In this document: positions 32,980 to 41,780 of the stretch, in pieces | How positions within the stretch are numbered: the stretch's first letter is position 1 | How the letters are laid out: each line of letters opens with the position of its first letter | Origin: Thermus tenuipuniceus | GTDB taxonomy: Bacteria > Deinococcota > Deinococci > Deinococcales > Thermaceae | Direction of reading: 5' to 3' | Length of the DNA: 47,763 nucleotides | Assembly (NCBI RefSeq): GCF_002964845.1 | Contig: NZ_KZ672958.1 | Span: 1-47,763, forward strand | Made by a program: the position numbers and the translations under genes | The notes under the pieces: generated by a model | Database searches by the model: none | Seen by the model: the letters and a program-made list of their open reading frames with translations, nothing else | What the model was told of the DNA's origin: nothing

Positions 32980-33843
32980 ATGCGCGAGGTAAAGGAACAC
33001 AAGGCATGGCAGGCAAGCGGCTTTCTGGCCTTCCTGGCCCTCCTTCTGGCCCTTCTCTGGCTGGGTTGGGCAGGGTACCGGCTGGTGGGGGAAAGGGAGC
33101 TTCTCTACCTCTGGCACCTCCTCCTCGCCCTTCTGGCCTCGGGGCTTCTGGCGGCGGGGATCTTCACCGTGCAGCCCAACGAGGCGGTGGCCCTGGTCTT
33201 CCTGGGGCGGTACGTGGGTAGCGTCCGGGAGGAAGGCTTCCACTTCGCCAATCCCCTGGCCCAGCGAAAACGGGTCACCCTTAGGGTCCACAACTTCACC
33301 TCCGATAAGCTCAAGGTGAACGACGCCCAGGGCAACCCTATAGAGATCGCCGCCGTGGTGGTGTGGCGGGTGGTGGACACCGCCAAGGCTCTTTTCCAGG
33401 TGGAGAACTACCAGAGCTTCGTGGCCATCCAGTCGGAGGCGGCCATAAGAGCTCTCGCCAGCCGCTATCCCTACGATGCCGAGGGCAAGTCCTTGAGGGG
33501 AAGCCCCGAGGAAATCGCCGAGGAGCTGAAGGCCGAGGTGCAAGAGCGCCTGAGGGTGGCCGGGGTGGAGGTGTTGGAGGCCCGCCTCACCCACCTGGCC
33601 TACGCCCCGGAAATCGCTCAGGCCATGCTCCGCCGCCAGCAGGCCCTGGCGGTGGTGGCGGCCCGGAGGCTCATCGTGGAGGCGGCGGTGGGGATGGTGA
33701 AGGAAGCCCTCCTGGGCCTCGAGGCCCAGGGCATCGCCCTGGACGAGGAGCGCCGGGCCGCCATGGTGAATAACCTCATGGTGGCCCTGGTGGCCGAAGC
33801 CCAGGCCCAGCCGGTGGTGAACGTGGGCACCCTGTACGCCTGA
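32980..33843 (+). CDS. SPFH/band 7 domain membrane protein
   Basis: 287 residues. Two N-terminal membrane segments (about 13-32 and 43-62) are followed by an SPFH domain that starts [19 protein letters not shown] and continues [38 protein letters not shown] helical tail ends with an Ala-rich stretch. Family members form large membrane microdomain assemblies and often act with proteases or transporters. GGAGG lies 5 bases before the ATG. It begins 9 bases after natB. Confidence 0.9.
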   Translation: MREVKEHKAWQASGFLAFLALLLALLWLGWAGYRLVGERELLYLWHLLLALLASGLLAAGIFTVQPNEAVALVFLGRYVGSVREEGFHFANPLAQRKRVTLRVHNFTSDKLKVNDAQGNPIEIAAVVVWRVVDTAKALFQVENYQSFVAIQSEAAIRALASRYPYDAEGKSLRGSPEEIAEELKAEVQERLRVAGVEVLEARLTHLAYAPEIAQAMLRRQQALAVVAARRLIVEAAVGMVKEALLGLEAQGIALDEERRAAMVNNLMVALVAEAQAQPVVNVGTLYA

Positions 33844-33853
33844 AGGAGGTGGG

Positions 33854-34039
33854 GTGAGAGAGGAGAAGAAGCGCTTCCTCTTGCGGCTTGACCCCAGGCT
33901 CTACCGGGTGCTGGAGAAATGGGCCCAAGACGAGCTGAGGAGTGTGAACGCCCAGATCGAATACCTCCTTAAGGAAGCCGCCAAGAAGGCAGGGAGGTGG
34001 AAGGATGAAGCTCCACCCGAAGAGGGACGGGAACCCTAG
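33854..34039 (+). CDS. Arc-type ribbon-helix-helix protein
   Basis: 61 residues. [38 protein letters not shown] is a ribbon-helix-helix domain of the Arc family: a beta strand with alternating residues that reads DNA, then two helices. The GTG start has AAGGAGGTG just upstream. Arc-like genes commonly follow SPFH genes in other bacteria. It may repress its own operon; no toxin partner is present, so an antitoxin role is not supported. It overlaps the next gene by 35 bases. Confidence 0.85.
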   Translation: MREEKKRFLLRLDPRLYRVLEKWAQDELRSVNAQIEYLLKEAAKKAGRWKDEAPPEEGREP

Positions 34040-34514
34040 GCGGTTTTTCCCGGTTTTGTTCCTCCTTTCCCTCCTGGCCCTGGGTGGGGTTATCCTCCTG
34101 GCCGCCCGGGAGGATCCCGAAAGCCTTCCCCTCCTCCTCGGCATCCTCCTGGTGGACCTCTTCCTAATGGGGGGCCTCCTCTACTGGCTCATGGGGTTTC
34201 CCCAGAGGCTTTTCTACGAGCTCAATGGCCCGGTGCTCGTCGTCCACCACCCCCTAGGCCGCCGCACGGTCCACCGCTCGGAGGTGGCGGAGGTGAAGCC
34301 CCTCTCCTTCGCCCTTCCCTGGTGGGCCCTTCAGGGGGAGGTCTCCATGCCCGGCTACCACCGCAAGCGGCTCCGCCTCGAGGGCCTCCCCGTGGAGGCC
34401 TTCGTGGGGGCCAGGCGGGGGGAGGGCGTACTTCTTGTGCTTAAGGACGGCTCTGGGCTCCTCCTCAACCCGGAAGACCCCGCACCCTTGTTGAGGTGGA
34501 AGGAGGAGGCATGA
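34005..34514 (+). CDS. membrane protein with PH-like domain
   Basis: 169 residues. Two hydrophobic segments (about 15-33 and 42-64) are followed by a beta-rich region (about 70-150: [47 protein letters not shown]) like the PH-type domains of small bacterial membrane proteins. No specific family is certain. AGGTGGAAGG precedes ATG 34005. Its start overlaps the RHH gene and its end overlaps the CPBP gene (ATGA), so it is translated as part of the operon. Confidence 0.72.
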   Translation: MKLHPKRDGNPRRFFPVLFLLSLLALGGVILLAAREDPESLPLLLGILLVDLFLMGGLLYWLMGFPQRLFYELNGPVLVVHHPLGRRTVHRSEVAEVKPLSFALPWWALQGEVSMPGYHRKRLRLEGLPVEAFVGARRGEGVLLVLKDGSGLLLNPEDPAPLLRWKEEA

Positions 34515-35305
34515 AAGCCCTTTATTGGACTTTGGGCCTTTCCTGGAGTGCCTTTTTGGCCTTCTACCTGTTGGGCGGAAGGGTGGGTACCCCCGCCCAT
34601 CTAACCTTCAGCCTCCTCTACATGTGGATTCCCGGCCTGGTGGCCCTTTCCTTCGCCCGCAAGGAGGGAGTACGCCTCCCCCTTGCCCTACAGCCCAACC
34701 GCTACTGGCTTTTCGCCTGGCTCTTCCCCGTGGCCCTCACCCTGCTTTCCATTCCCTTAAGCCTCCCCTTCGGCGCCTGGAAAGGATGGGAAGCCCTCCG
34801 GCAAACCGTGCCCCCAGGGGTTGTCCAGGAGCTGCCCGAGGTCTTCTGGAACCTATTGCCCTTGGTCCTGATCCTCTCCGCCCTGGTGGCGGGAGCCACG
34901 GTAAACCTCCTGGCTGCTCTGGGAGAGGAGCTTTTGTGGCGGGGGTACCTGTGGGAAAAGCTCAAGGAGCGGGGCTTCTGGCCCGCCAGCCTGGAAATCG
35001 GCTTCTTTTGGGGCCTGTGGCATGCTCCCCTTATCCTGGCTGGCCACAACTACCCCAAGGAGCCCCTCCTCGGCGTTCCCATGATGATCCTTTTCACCCT
35101 GGCCCTGACCCCTGGGCTCCTCTGGGTCCGGGAAAAGGCGGGCTCGGTGCTGGCGGCAGCCCTCTTCCACGGAACCCTGAACGCCATAGCGGACCTTTCC
35201 CTCCTACTGGTGGAGCGCACCCACGACCTCCTCATCGGGGTGATGGGGCTTCCCGGGCTTTTCCTCCTTTCCCTTTTCAACCTCTGGCTGAGGAGGCGGG
35301 TATAG
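34511..35305 (+). CDS. CPBP family intramembrane glutamic protease
   Basis: 264 residues with about seven hydrophobic segments. The CPBP/CAAX motifs are in order: EELLWRGYLWEKL (motif 1, two Glu and Arg), FFWGLWHAPLIL (motif 2, His) and LFHGTLNAIADLS (motif 3, His-Asn). Catalytic residues are intact, so it is likely an active intramembrane protease (RCE1/MmsR type). Targets are unknown. AGGAGGAGG lies 1 base before the ATG, which overlaps the previous stop. It is the last gene of the natA operon; rapZ has its own promoter 9 bases on. Confidence 0.9.
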   Translation: MKALYWTLGLSWSAFLAFYLLGGRVGTPAHLTFSLLYMWIPGLVALSFARKEGVRLPLALQPNRYWLFAWLFPVALTLLSIPLSLPFGAWKGWEALRQTVPPGVVQELPEVFWNLLPLVLILSALVAGATVNLLAALGEELLWRGYLWEKLKERGFWPASLEIGFFWGLWHAPLILAGHNYPKEPLLGVPMMILFTLALTPGLLWVREKAGSVLAAALFHGTLNAIADLSLLLVERTHDLLIGVMGLPGLFLLSLFNLWLRRRV

Positions 35306-35306
35306 T
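35301..35306 (+). promoter_or_regulatory. -10 element of rapZ-yvcK
   Basis: TATAGT overlaps the stop of the CPBP gene and lies 8 bases before the rapZ ATG. Confidence 0.5.
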
Positions 35307-35314
35307 CAAGGGGG

Positions 35315-36136
35315 ATGCGGTTTCTGGTGCTTTCGGGGCTTTCCGGGGCGGGCAAGACCACGGCCAAGGGATACCTGGAGGACCTGGGCTACTTCATGGT
35401 GGACAACCTCCCCCCAAGCCTGTGGGAAGCCCTTTTAGAAGAGCTTGCCCAACGAGGGGTGAAGCGGGCCGGGGTGGTGTTGGATGCCCGGGCCCTGGCC
35501 TTCTTCGGGGATCTGGAAAGGGTATTGGACCAGCTCAAGCCCACGGTGGTCTACCTCGAGGCCCGTCCTGAGGTCCTCCTCCGCCGCTACAACCTGACCC
35601 GGAGGGTCCACCCCCTGGGGGCGGGGAACCTCATGCGGGAAATCGGGGAGGAGCGCCGCATCCTGGGGCCCTTAAGGGCCCGGGCCCACCTCATCCTGGA
35701 CACCTCGGAGCTCTCCCCTCGGGCTCTAAAGGAGGCTTTGGTGAGGTTTTTGGGGGAGGAAACGGGCTTTACCCTGCGCCTCCTCTCCTTCGGCTTCAAG
35801 TGGGGCCCGCCCCAGGAGGCGGATCTGGTCCTGGACGTGCGCCCCCTGCCGAACCCTCACTACGACCCGGCCCTCAAACCCAAGACGGGCCTGGACCCGG
35901 AGGTGAAGGCCTACGTCTTCCGGGAGGAGGTGGAGCCCTATTACCGCGCCCTCTTGAGCGTGGTGGGCCTGGCGGCGGAGGGGGCCCAAAGGGAAGGAAG
36001 GGCTTTTTACACCGCGGCCGTGGGCTGCACCGGGGGAAGACACCGGAGCGTGGCCGTGGCGGAGCGGCTCGCCGAGGAGCTTGCGGGCCGCTTCCGGGTG
36101 GAGGTGAGCCACCGGGATGTGGACAAGGAGGAGTAA
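35315..36136 (+). CDS. rapZ: RapZ/YvcJ nucleotide-binding protein
   Basis: 273 residues. N-terminal P-loop domain with GLSGAGKTTAKGYLEDLGY and FMVDNLPPSL, and Walker-B-like VLDARAL. The C-terminal domain has FSFGFKWG-like LSFGFKWGPP, DVRPLPNPHYDP and AVGCTGGRHRSVAVAERLAE. In E. coli RapZ is an RNA adaptor that controls GlmS synthesis through RNase E; in Bacillus the homologue YvcJ is a nucleotide hydrolase linked to competence. Which role applies in Thermus is unknown. It overlaps yvcK by 20 bases, the conserved rapZ-yvcK pairing. Confidence 0.94.
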   Translation: MRFLVLSGLSGAGKTTAKGYLEDLGYFMVDNLPPSLWEALLEELAQRGVKRAGVVLDARALAFFGDLERVLDQLKPTVVYLEARPEVLLRRYNLTRRVHPLGAGNLMREIGEERRILGPLRARAHLILDTSELSPRALKEALVRFLGEETGFTLRLLSFGFKWGPPQEADLVLDVRPLPNPHYDPALKPKTGLDPEVKAYVFREEVEPYYRALLSVVGLAAEGAQREGRAFYTAAVGCTGGRHRSVAVAERLAEELAGRFRVEVSHRDVDKEE

Positions 36137-37370
36137 GTACCAGGAATTGTACCGAGTAGCCAAAGGGCTTGCCCGGCGCTTTCCCCCGCTTCGGTGGCTT
36201 TACCCAGGGATGCGGGTCAAGCGCTACGCCGCCTTGGCGGGCCTGGGGGTAGGCCTCATGGCCTACGGGCTTGCCCGCTTCCTCCCTCCCCCACCCCCGG
36301 AACCCTGGGCCCTGGGCCTGGTCCTCCTGGGCCTCGCCCTCTTGGTGGGAGGGGTAAGGAGCATGAACCGGAGCATGCTCTCCGCCTTCACCGAGCCGGA
36401 GGAGGTTCCCGAAAGGGTCTACGTGCGTAGGAGGCTGGAGCAGGGTCCCAAGGTGGTGGCCTTTGGCGGAGGGACCGGGCTTTCCCGGGTTCTACGGGGC
36501 CTAAAGGAGCACACGGCCAACACTACCGCCATCGTGGCGGTAACCGACGACGGGGGCTCCACGGGCCGGCTCCGCCTGGCCTTTGGCCTGCCGGCGGTGG
36601 GGGATCTGGTGGACTGCCTGGCGGCGCTTTCCGACCATCCAGCCTTGCCTAAACTCCTCCACCACCGCTTCCAGGAGGGGGAGCTTAGGGGCCACACCTT
36701 TGGCAACCTCTTCCTCTTGACCCTGAACCAGGAGGCCAGGGATTTCGCCCAGGCCATCCTCGAGGCCAACGCCATCCTGCAGCTGAGGGGCCAGGTCTTT
36801 CCCGCCACCCCCGAGGCGGTGCGGCTTAAGGCCCGCTTCCGCGATGGCTCGGAGGTGGTGGGGGAGGTGGCCATCCGGGAAAAAAGGGGACAAATCCGGG
36901 AAGTCTTCCTGGAACCCGAACCCCTAAGGGTTATGGAGGAGGCCCTCCAGGCCATCCGTCAGGCGGACCTCCTGGTCCTGGGACCGGGAAGCCTGTACAC
37001 CAGCGTCATCCCCAGCTTCCTGCCCAAGCCCCTCATGGAGGCCATGGCCAGGGCTAAGGCCCCCCTGGTCTACGTGGTGAACCTCATGACCGAGCCGGGG
37101 GAAACCGATGGCTACACCGCCTACGACCATTACAAGGCCATCGCCTATCATCTCGGCAGGAGGCCCGAGGTGGTCCTGGTGCACACCGCCCCCATCCCGG
37201 AGGAGGTCCAAAGGCGGTATGCGGCAGAAGGGCGTTTTCCCGTGGCCTTTGACCCCAGGCCCTTCGCCGTGGACGGGGTGCAGGTGATCCCCGGGGATTT
37301 CCGGGAGGAGGGACCCTTGGCCCAGCACGATCCGGAAAAGGTGGTGAGGGCCCTCGTGGCCCTGGTATAA
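36117..37370 (+). CDS. yvcK: YvcK/CofD-like gluconeogenesis factor with membrane anchor
   Basis: 417 residues. A basic N terminus and two hydrophobic segments (about 38-57 and 64-80) precede the CofD/YvcK domain. That domain has VVAFGGGTGLSRVLRGLK, VAVTDDGGSTGRLR, GDLVDCLAALSD, GHTFGNLFLLTL and VLGPGSLYTSVIPSFL. YvcK is needed for growth on gluconeogenic carbon and binds UDP-sugars in Bacillus. The membrane anchor is an addition compared with B. subtilis YvcK. I take ATG 36117, which overlaps rapZ; a later start is possible. Confidence 0.92.
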   Translation: MWTRRSKYQELYRVAKGLARRFPPLRWLYPGMRVKRYAALAGLGVGLMAYGLARFLPPPPPEPWALGLVLLGLALLVGGVRSMNRSMLSAFTEPEEVPERVYVRRRLEQGPKVVAFGGGTGLSRVLRGLKEHTANTTAIVAVTDDGGSTGRLRLAFGLPAVGDLVDCLAALSDHPALPKLLHHRFQEGELRGHTFGNLFLLTLNQEARDFAQAILEANAILQLRGQVFPATPEAVRLKARFRDGSEVVGEVAIREKRGQIREVFLEPEPLRVMEEALQAIRQADLLVLGPGSLYTSVIPSFLPKPLMEAMARAKAPLVYVVNLMTEPGETDGYTAYDHYKAIAYHLGRRPEVVLVHTAPIPEEVQRRYAAEGRFPVAFDPRPFAVDGVQVIPGDFREEGPLAQHDPEKVVRALVALV

Positions 37371-37372
37371 AG

Positions 37373-38077
37373 ATGGGCGTGCTGTTTCTCTTCCAGGACC
37401 CCGTGGGCGACGATCAAGGCCTGGCCTACCTCTATCCCCGGGCAGCCCTTTTCCAGGAGGCGGGGGAGGGCTATGCCGACCTCCTGGCCCTAGCGGGGGA
37501 GGAGCGGGAAGGCCACCTGGTCTTGAAGGTAAGGCTGGCCCGCTACCCGAACCCCTTAGGGGGGTCCTTAGGCTTCAGCCTGGCCACGGTGGTCCTCTGG
37601 TTGGACATCGAGGAGGGAGGTGAAGAGGAGCTCCTCCCTGGCCTCCATACCCCAAGCCGGGGGGGCTGGGAGGTGGCCTACGTCCTCACGGGCTTTGGGG
37701 CAGAGAAGAGGACCCCGGAGGGATCGCGGGAGCCGGTGCGGGCCTGGCGGGAGGGGGAGTGGGTGCTCCTGGACACCGGCCTGCCCCCAGGGCCTTATGC
37801 CTATTACGGAGGGGTAGGGCTCTTCGACCCTTTCGCCCCTTGGTACCTGCGACCGGTGGGGCTCGAGGGGGGGGCCTGGACCCTGGGCGGCCCCGCGGGG
37901 AGCCCCCCCCTGGTGGACCTCCTGGCAGAAAACCCCATGGACCAGGTGCGGGCCTACCAGGAAGGGGTCCTATGGCCCCTCAGGAAACCCAGCCCCTCCC
38001 TCCGGCGGGAAAGCCTTTTAGCCTTCACCTTGGGCGGGGTTGCCCTCCTCTTGGCCTTCCTCCTGCGAAAGCGCTAA
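37373..38077 (+). CDS. glucodextranase-C-terminal-like domain protein, membrane anchored
   Basis: 234 residues. The N-terminal block FLFQDPVGDDQGLAYLYPR and ADLLAL fits the DPxGDDxGxGxYxYP signature of the C-terminal binding module of glucodextranase-type enzymes, a beta-sandwich of about 190 residues. A hydrophobic helix at about 213-230 followed by RKR would anchor it in the membrane. No signal peptide is obvious. It starts 2 bases after yvcK and is probably co-translated with it. Carbohydrate binding is an inference from the domain only. Confidence 0.65.
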   Translation: MGVLFLFQDPVGDDQGLAYLYPRAALFQEAGEGYADLLALAGEEREGHLVLKVRLARYPNPLGGSLGFSLATVVLWLDIEEGGEEELLPGLHTPSRGGWEVAYVLTGFGAEKRTPEGSREPVRAWREGEWVLLDTGLPPGPYAYYGGVGLFDPFAPWYLRPVGLEGGAWTLGGPAGSPPLVDLLAENPMDQVRAYQEGVLWPLRKPSPSLRRESLLAFTLGGVALLLAFLLRKR

Positions 38078-38172
38078 GGGCCTTTGCCCGGGCACAAGAG
38101 CCCTTTCCTACGTCCGCGTTCTCCCTGCCCAAGCGGACTCCCCAGCCCACGGCCGGCCCAGGGCGAGGGAGG

Positions 38173-38493
38173 TCATAGGGGGCGGAGGTCCTCCAGGAGA
38201 AGCCAGACTGCCCCGGGGGGAAGGGCCTGGAGAAGGGGCTCCAAGACCCCCGCCACCCGCTCCGCCAGGGGCTTCAAGGCCTCGGGCGGCTCCTCGGTGA
38301 GGACCAGAAGGGTGACCTGGTAAAAACGCTGGGTGTGGGTGGGGGTGCCGTCCTCAAAGAAGGGCGTGGGGGGCGGCACCTCGTCCAGGAGAAACCTGGC
38401 TCCCTCCACCTCCTGGGGAAGTAGGGTTTTCAGGTCCAAGGCAAGCCCCCTGGGGTACCAGAGGTAGCCCTGGAACAGGCGCACCGCTTGCAC
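38173..38493 (-). CDS. hypothetical protein, 106 residues
   Basis: 106 residues, soluble: LFQGYLWYPRGLALDLKTLLP, then PFFEDGTPTHTQRFYQVTLLVL and a C-terminal helix-rich end. No family is recognised. The start is GTG 38493, with TAAACT 6 bases upstream overlapping the alr stop. It lies 4 bases after alr and could also be read from the priA-alr transcript. The 95 bases between its stop and the previous gene hold nothing I can identify. Confidence 0.65.
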   Translation of the reverse strand: MQAVRLFQGYLWYPRGLALDLKTLLPQEVEGARFLLDEVPPPTPFFEDGTPTHTQRFYQVTLLVLTEEPPEALKPLAERVAGVLEPLLQALPPGAVWLLLEDLRPL

Positions 38494-38497
38494 CCGT

Positions 38498-39631
38498 CTA
38501 GTTTAGAACCTCCCACACTTCCTCGCCATAGCGGTAAACCCGAGGAAGCCTCCGGGAAAGGTGCACCGCCACCTCGTAAGGGATGGTCCCCCGGGCCTCG
38601 GCCCAGGCGCAAAGCCCCGTGGGGCCGAAATCCGGGGAGAGTACCTCCAAGACCGCCTCCAGGGGCAAAGGCCCCGGGGAAAGCACCGTGGTCTGGTCCA
38701 TGGAGATGCGGCCCACCACCGGGTAAAGACCTCCTTCGGGACCCTTCACGAAGCGCACCGCCCCCCGGGGAAGGCCGTCGGCATAGCCCACGGGCAAGGT
38801 CAGAAGCCACTCCCCACCCCGGGCCACGTACTCCCCTCCATAGCCCACCCGGTCACCCGCCCTCAGCTCTTTTACCAGGGTGGGCCGGGTGAGGAGGCGG
38901 AGGATGGGCTTTAGACCGAAACCCGGGATGAGGCCATAGAGGGCGAGCCCCACCCGCACGTTCTCCCCCCCGTGCAGCAGAAGCCCGTAGGAGTTTTCCA
39001 GGTGGTAGAAGTAGCCTTCCCCTAAAGCCTCCCGCACCCTTTGGAAGCGGCTTCTTTGCACCTCCACGAAAGCCTCGTCCTCCCCGGCGGTGGCCAGGTG
39101 GGTGTAGACTCCCTCCACCCTTATCCCCAAAGCCTCCACCGCCAGGAGGGCATCCTTGGCCTTCTCCCAGGGAAAGCCCACCCGGTTCATCCCCGTGTCC
39201 ACCTTGAGGTGGGCCCTGGGGGTTAGGCCCAAGGCTTGGGCCCTAGCCGAAAGGGCCTTGGCCGCCTCGAGGGTGGAGAGGGTGGGCACCAGGCCCAGGC
39301 GCAAGGCGGCTTCCGCCTCCAGGGGATGAAGGCTTCCCAAGAGGAGGATCTCCCCCTCCACCCCGCCTTGCCTTAGGGCCTTCCCCTCCTGCACCGTGGC
39401 CACCGCCACCCGCCTCGCCCCCTTTGAGAAGAGGAAGCGGGCCAGGGGTAAGGCTCCATGCCCATAGGCCTCGGCCTTGAGGACGGGGATCACCTCTCCC
39501 CTGGCCTTGGCCTTGAGGAGGAGCCAGTTGGCCTCGAGGGCCTTAAGGTCCACCTCTATCCAGGCGCGGGCCTCCTTGGGGCCCCCTAGACCCCCCAAAT
39601 GAACTCCCAGGTACGCCGCGGCGTGACCCAT
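38498..39631 (-). CDS. alr: alanine racemase
   Basis: PLP enzyme that makes D-alanine for peptidoglycan. 377 residues. ARAWIEVDLKALEANW is the family start. VIPVLKAEAYGHG holds the Schiff-base lysine, and AHLKVDTGMNRVGF, YTHLATAGE and YGGEYVAR with the catalytic Tyr follow. GRISMDQTTV closes the active site. About 20 residues precede the usual first block, so a later start is possible, but GGAGG lies 6 bases before ATG 39631 and supports it. It lies 1 base after priA, in one operon. Confidence 0.95.
   Translation of the reverse strand: MGHAAAYLGVHLGGLGGPKEARAWIEVDLKALEANWLLLKAKARGEVIPVLKAEAYGHGALPLARFLFSKGARRVAVATVQEGKALRQGGVEGEILLLGSLHPLEAEAALRLGLVPTLSTLEAAKALSARAQALGLTPRAHLKVDTGMNRVGFPWEKAKDALLAVEALGIRVEGVYTHLATAGEDEAFVEVQRSRFQRVREALGEGYFYHLENSYGLLLHGGENVRVGLALYGLIPGFGLKPILRLLTRPTLVKELRAGDRVGYGGEYVARGGEWLLTLPVGYADGLPRGAVRFVKGPEGGLYPVVGRISMDQTTVLSPGPLPLEAVLEVLSPDFGPTGLCAWAEARGTIPYEVAVHLSRRLPRVYRYGEEVWEVLN
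38500..38505 (-). promoter_or_regulatory. -10 element of the 106-residue hypothetical
   Basis: TAAACT on the minus strand, 6 bases before the GTG at 38493, at the end of alr. Confidence 0.4.
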
Positions 39632-39632
39632 G

Positions 39633-41759
39633 CTAATCCTCCAAAAGCCCCACAAAGCGGTGGGGATCGGGATCCAGCTTAAAGCGACGGCGGTCCAGGT
39701 GGGCAAGAAGCTCCCTAAGCCGCTCCGTGCTTCCCTTCAGGAGAAGGTGGAAGACGTACATCCCCTTCACCCTGGGCACCGGGGCAGGGGCCGGGCCCAA
39801 AACCTCCCCTTCTCGGGCCACACCCTTCAAGGCGGAAAGGAGGCCATAGGCCTCCTCGAGGGCCCGCTCCTCCTTGCGGTTGGCCACCTCCAGCTTCACC
39901 ATCCGCACCTTGGGAGGGTAATCCAGGGCCTCCCGCAGGGCCTTTTCCCCCCAGGGAAAAACCTCCACGCTTCCCTCTAAGAGCGCCTGGTGGGCAGGGT
40001 GGTCGGGGGTGTAGGTCTGGAGGACCAGAAGGGGCCTTCTCCCCGGCCTCAGCTCGGTGAGGGCCCAAAGCAGGCGATGGTACCGCTCGGCGGCGCGGAA
40101 ATCGGAATCGTAGAGGAAGCCATCGGCATAGGGCAGGAGGACCAAGGCCAGCTCGGGGAGCACCGGGCCCCGGAGAAACGCGGTGGTGCCCACCACCACC
40201 CCTGGCTCCCCCTCGAGCAGGGGGCCCAGGTCGTCCTTCCCCTCCTTGGAGTAGCGGTACACGGGTAGGGAAAGGCGCCCCCTTAACTCCTCCTGCAGCC
40301 ATTCCAGCCCTGGCCCCTTGGGCTCGAGGAGGGGGGAACCGCACTCCGGGCACAGGACCGGGGGAGGCTCGCGGTGGCCGCACTGGTGGCAGACCAGCTC
40401 CCCCCTGCCCCCCTTGTGGTAGCGCAAGGGAAGGGCGCAGTTGGGGCAGGTGGGCTTGTACCCGCAGTCGGCGCAGAGGAGGAGGGCACTATAGCCCAAG
40501 CGGGGAGAAAGGACCAGGGCCTGCCGCCCCTTCTCCTCCACTTGCTTCAAAAGGGCCCAGGCCCTCCCCACAAGGGGATAGCCCTTCTCCCTCCTCAAGT
40601 CCAGCAGGAGAACCCTTGGCTTGGGTACGGGGAAGGCCAGGCCGGGCTTTTCCAAGATCTCCACCGCGGGCACTAGGGAAAGGTAGGTGAGGGGCACTCC
40701 CAAAAGCCTCGCCCTGAGCTCCGCCAAGGGGGGCACAAAGGCCCGGGTCCCCGAGGGGAGCTTGTAGCTTTCGCTTCCCTCTTCCACCACCACCAGGGAA
40801 TCCGGGGTGAAGGGGAGAAGAAGCCCGCCATAGGTGGCAAAAATCAGGCCCCCAGGCTGCCGAAAAAGGGCCTCCCGCGCTTCCCGGGAAAGGCCCCCAT
40901 GGTACGGCTTGGCCTGGGGGAAGTGGCGGAGGAAGCGTTCCAAAAGGCTTACCTCGGGAAAGAGCACCAGGTGGCTTCCCTTGGCCACCAGACCCGCCAG
41001 GAAACGCATCCTCTCCCCAAGCCTTCCCCCGTTGAGCCTTTCGGGCCTTTCCGGAAGGAAGAGGGGCTTTAGGGGCTCGCCCGCAGGGGAAGGCTCCCTA
41101 GGAGTCCCGTAACCGATATACCCCTCGGCGAGAAGCCTCTTCACCCGGCCCACGCCTACCCCAGCAGCCCGGGCCAAGGCTGCCAAACTCTCCGCTTGGC
41201 CCAGGGTCCAAAGGACCTGCAAAACGGCGTCCAGAAGAGGGTCTGGATGCCGCTTCTTTAGGGGGACGAGAACCTTTTTCCCCTCCTTAAAGGCCACCTC
41301 CTCCTGCAAGACCCCAGCCTCCCGCAGGTAATCCAAAAGCTTAGGGTCAAACCCCTTAGCCTCCTGCCAGGTGATAAGGCCCTCCAACCCCTTGGGCAGA
41401 AGGGCTGGGTCCGCCCCCGGGTAGAGGCGCACCCGGTGCCTTAGTTCGGGAAAAGGGGGCAGAAAATCGGCAAGCACCTGGCCCAAGGGAGCAAAGAGGT
41501 AGCGGGCGGCTTCCTCCAGAAACAGGATCTCCTCCGGGCGCAAATAGGGCCTCGAGTCCAGATAGGCGATGGCGTGCCGCAGGGCATGGGAGGGCCTCCC
41601 CCCCTCCCCCACCACCACCCCCACCCGCACCTCCCCCCGCCAGGGCACCGCCACCCGTTTCCCCAGGGCTTCTTCCCCGTCTACCCCCTCCTGGCCCAGG
41701 GGAGCCAGGTAGGTCATGGGGGGAAGGGGCAGGGGTAAGGCCACCTGAAGAAGGCGCAT
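39633..41759 (-). CDS. priA: primosomal protein N' (PriA) without helicase motifs
   Basis: 708 residues. The N-terminal DNA-binding part (RLLQVALPLPLPPMTYLAP) and the eight zinc cysteines (CADCGYKPTCPNC, CHQCG, CPECG) are kept, as is the PriA C terminus. The ATPase is not. The GxTGSGKT Walker A is missing before VLFPEVSLLERFLRHF, and the DEEH box that should precede SSYK reads VEEGSESYK. It should bind forks and load the replisome but not unwind DNA. A PriA without ATPase activity has been described in Deinococcus radiodurans, so this looks like a lineage trait. TATCCT lies 9 bases before ATG 41759 and overlaps the divergent MFS promoter. Confidence 0.92.
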   Translation of the reverse strand: MRLLQVALPLPLPPMTYLAPLGQEGVDGEEALGKRVAVPWRGEVRVGVVVGEGGRPSHALRHAIAYLDSRPYLRPEEILFLEEAARYLFAPLGQVLADFLPPFPELRHRVRLYPGADPALLPKGLEGLITWQEAKGFDPKLLDYLREAGVLQEEVAFKEGKKVLVPLKKRHPDPLLDAVLQVLWTLGQAESLAALARAAGVGVGRVKRLLAEGYIGYGTPREPSPAGEPLKPLFLPERPERLNGGRLGERMRFLAGLVAKGSHLVLFPEVSLLERFLRHFPQAKPYHGGLSREAREALFRQPGGLIFATYGGLLLPFTPDSLVVVEEGSESYKLPSGTRAFVPPLAELRARLLGVPLTYLSLVPAVEILEKPGLAFPVPKPRVLLLDLRREKGYPLVGRAWALLKQVEEKGRQALVLSPRLGYSALLLCADCGYKPTCPNCALPLRYHKGGRGELVCHQCGHREPPPVLCPECGSPLLEPKGPGLEWLQEELRGRLSLPVYRYSKEGKDDLGPLLEGEPGVVVGTTAFLRGPVLPELALVLLPYADGFLYDSDFRAAERYHRLLWALTELRPGRRPLLVLQTYTPDHPAHQALLEGSVEVFPWGEKALREALDYPPKVRMVKLEVANRKEERALEEAYGLLSALKGVAREGEVLGPAPAPVPRVKGMYVFHLLLKGSTERLRELLAHLDRRRFKLDPDPHRFVGLLED

Positions 41760-41767
41760 GCTGCCCA

Positions 41768-41774
41768 TAGGATA
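41768..41774. promoter_or_regulatory. overlapping divergent -10 elements of priA and the MFS gene
   Basis: Seven bases, TAGGATA, read as TAGGAT on the plus strand (7 bases before ATG 41781) and TATCCT on the minus strand (9 bases before ATG 41759). The start codons are 21 bases apart. Confidence 0.55.
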
Positions 41775-41780
41775 AGGGGG

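Noticed and set aside
33854..34039. Ribbon-helix-helix protein as antitoxin
   Set aside because: No toxin-like gene overlaps or adjoins it. The neighbours are SPFH and membrane proteins, so a plain operon regulator is more likely.
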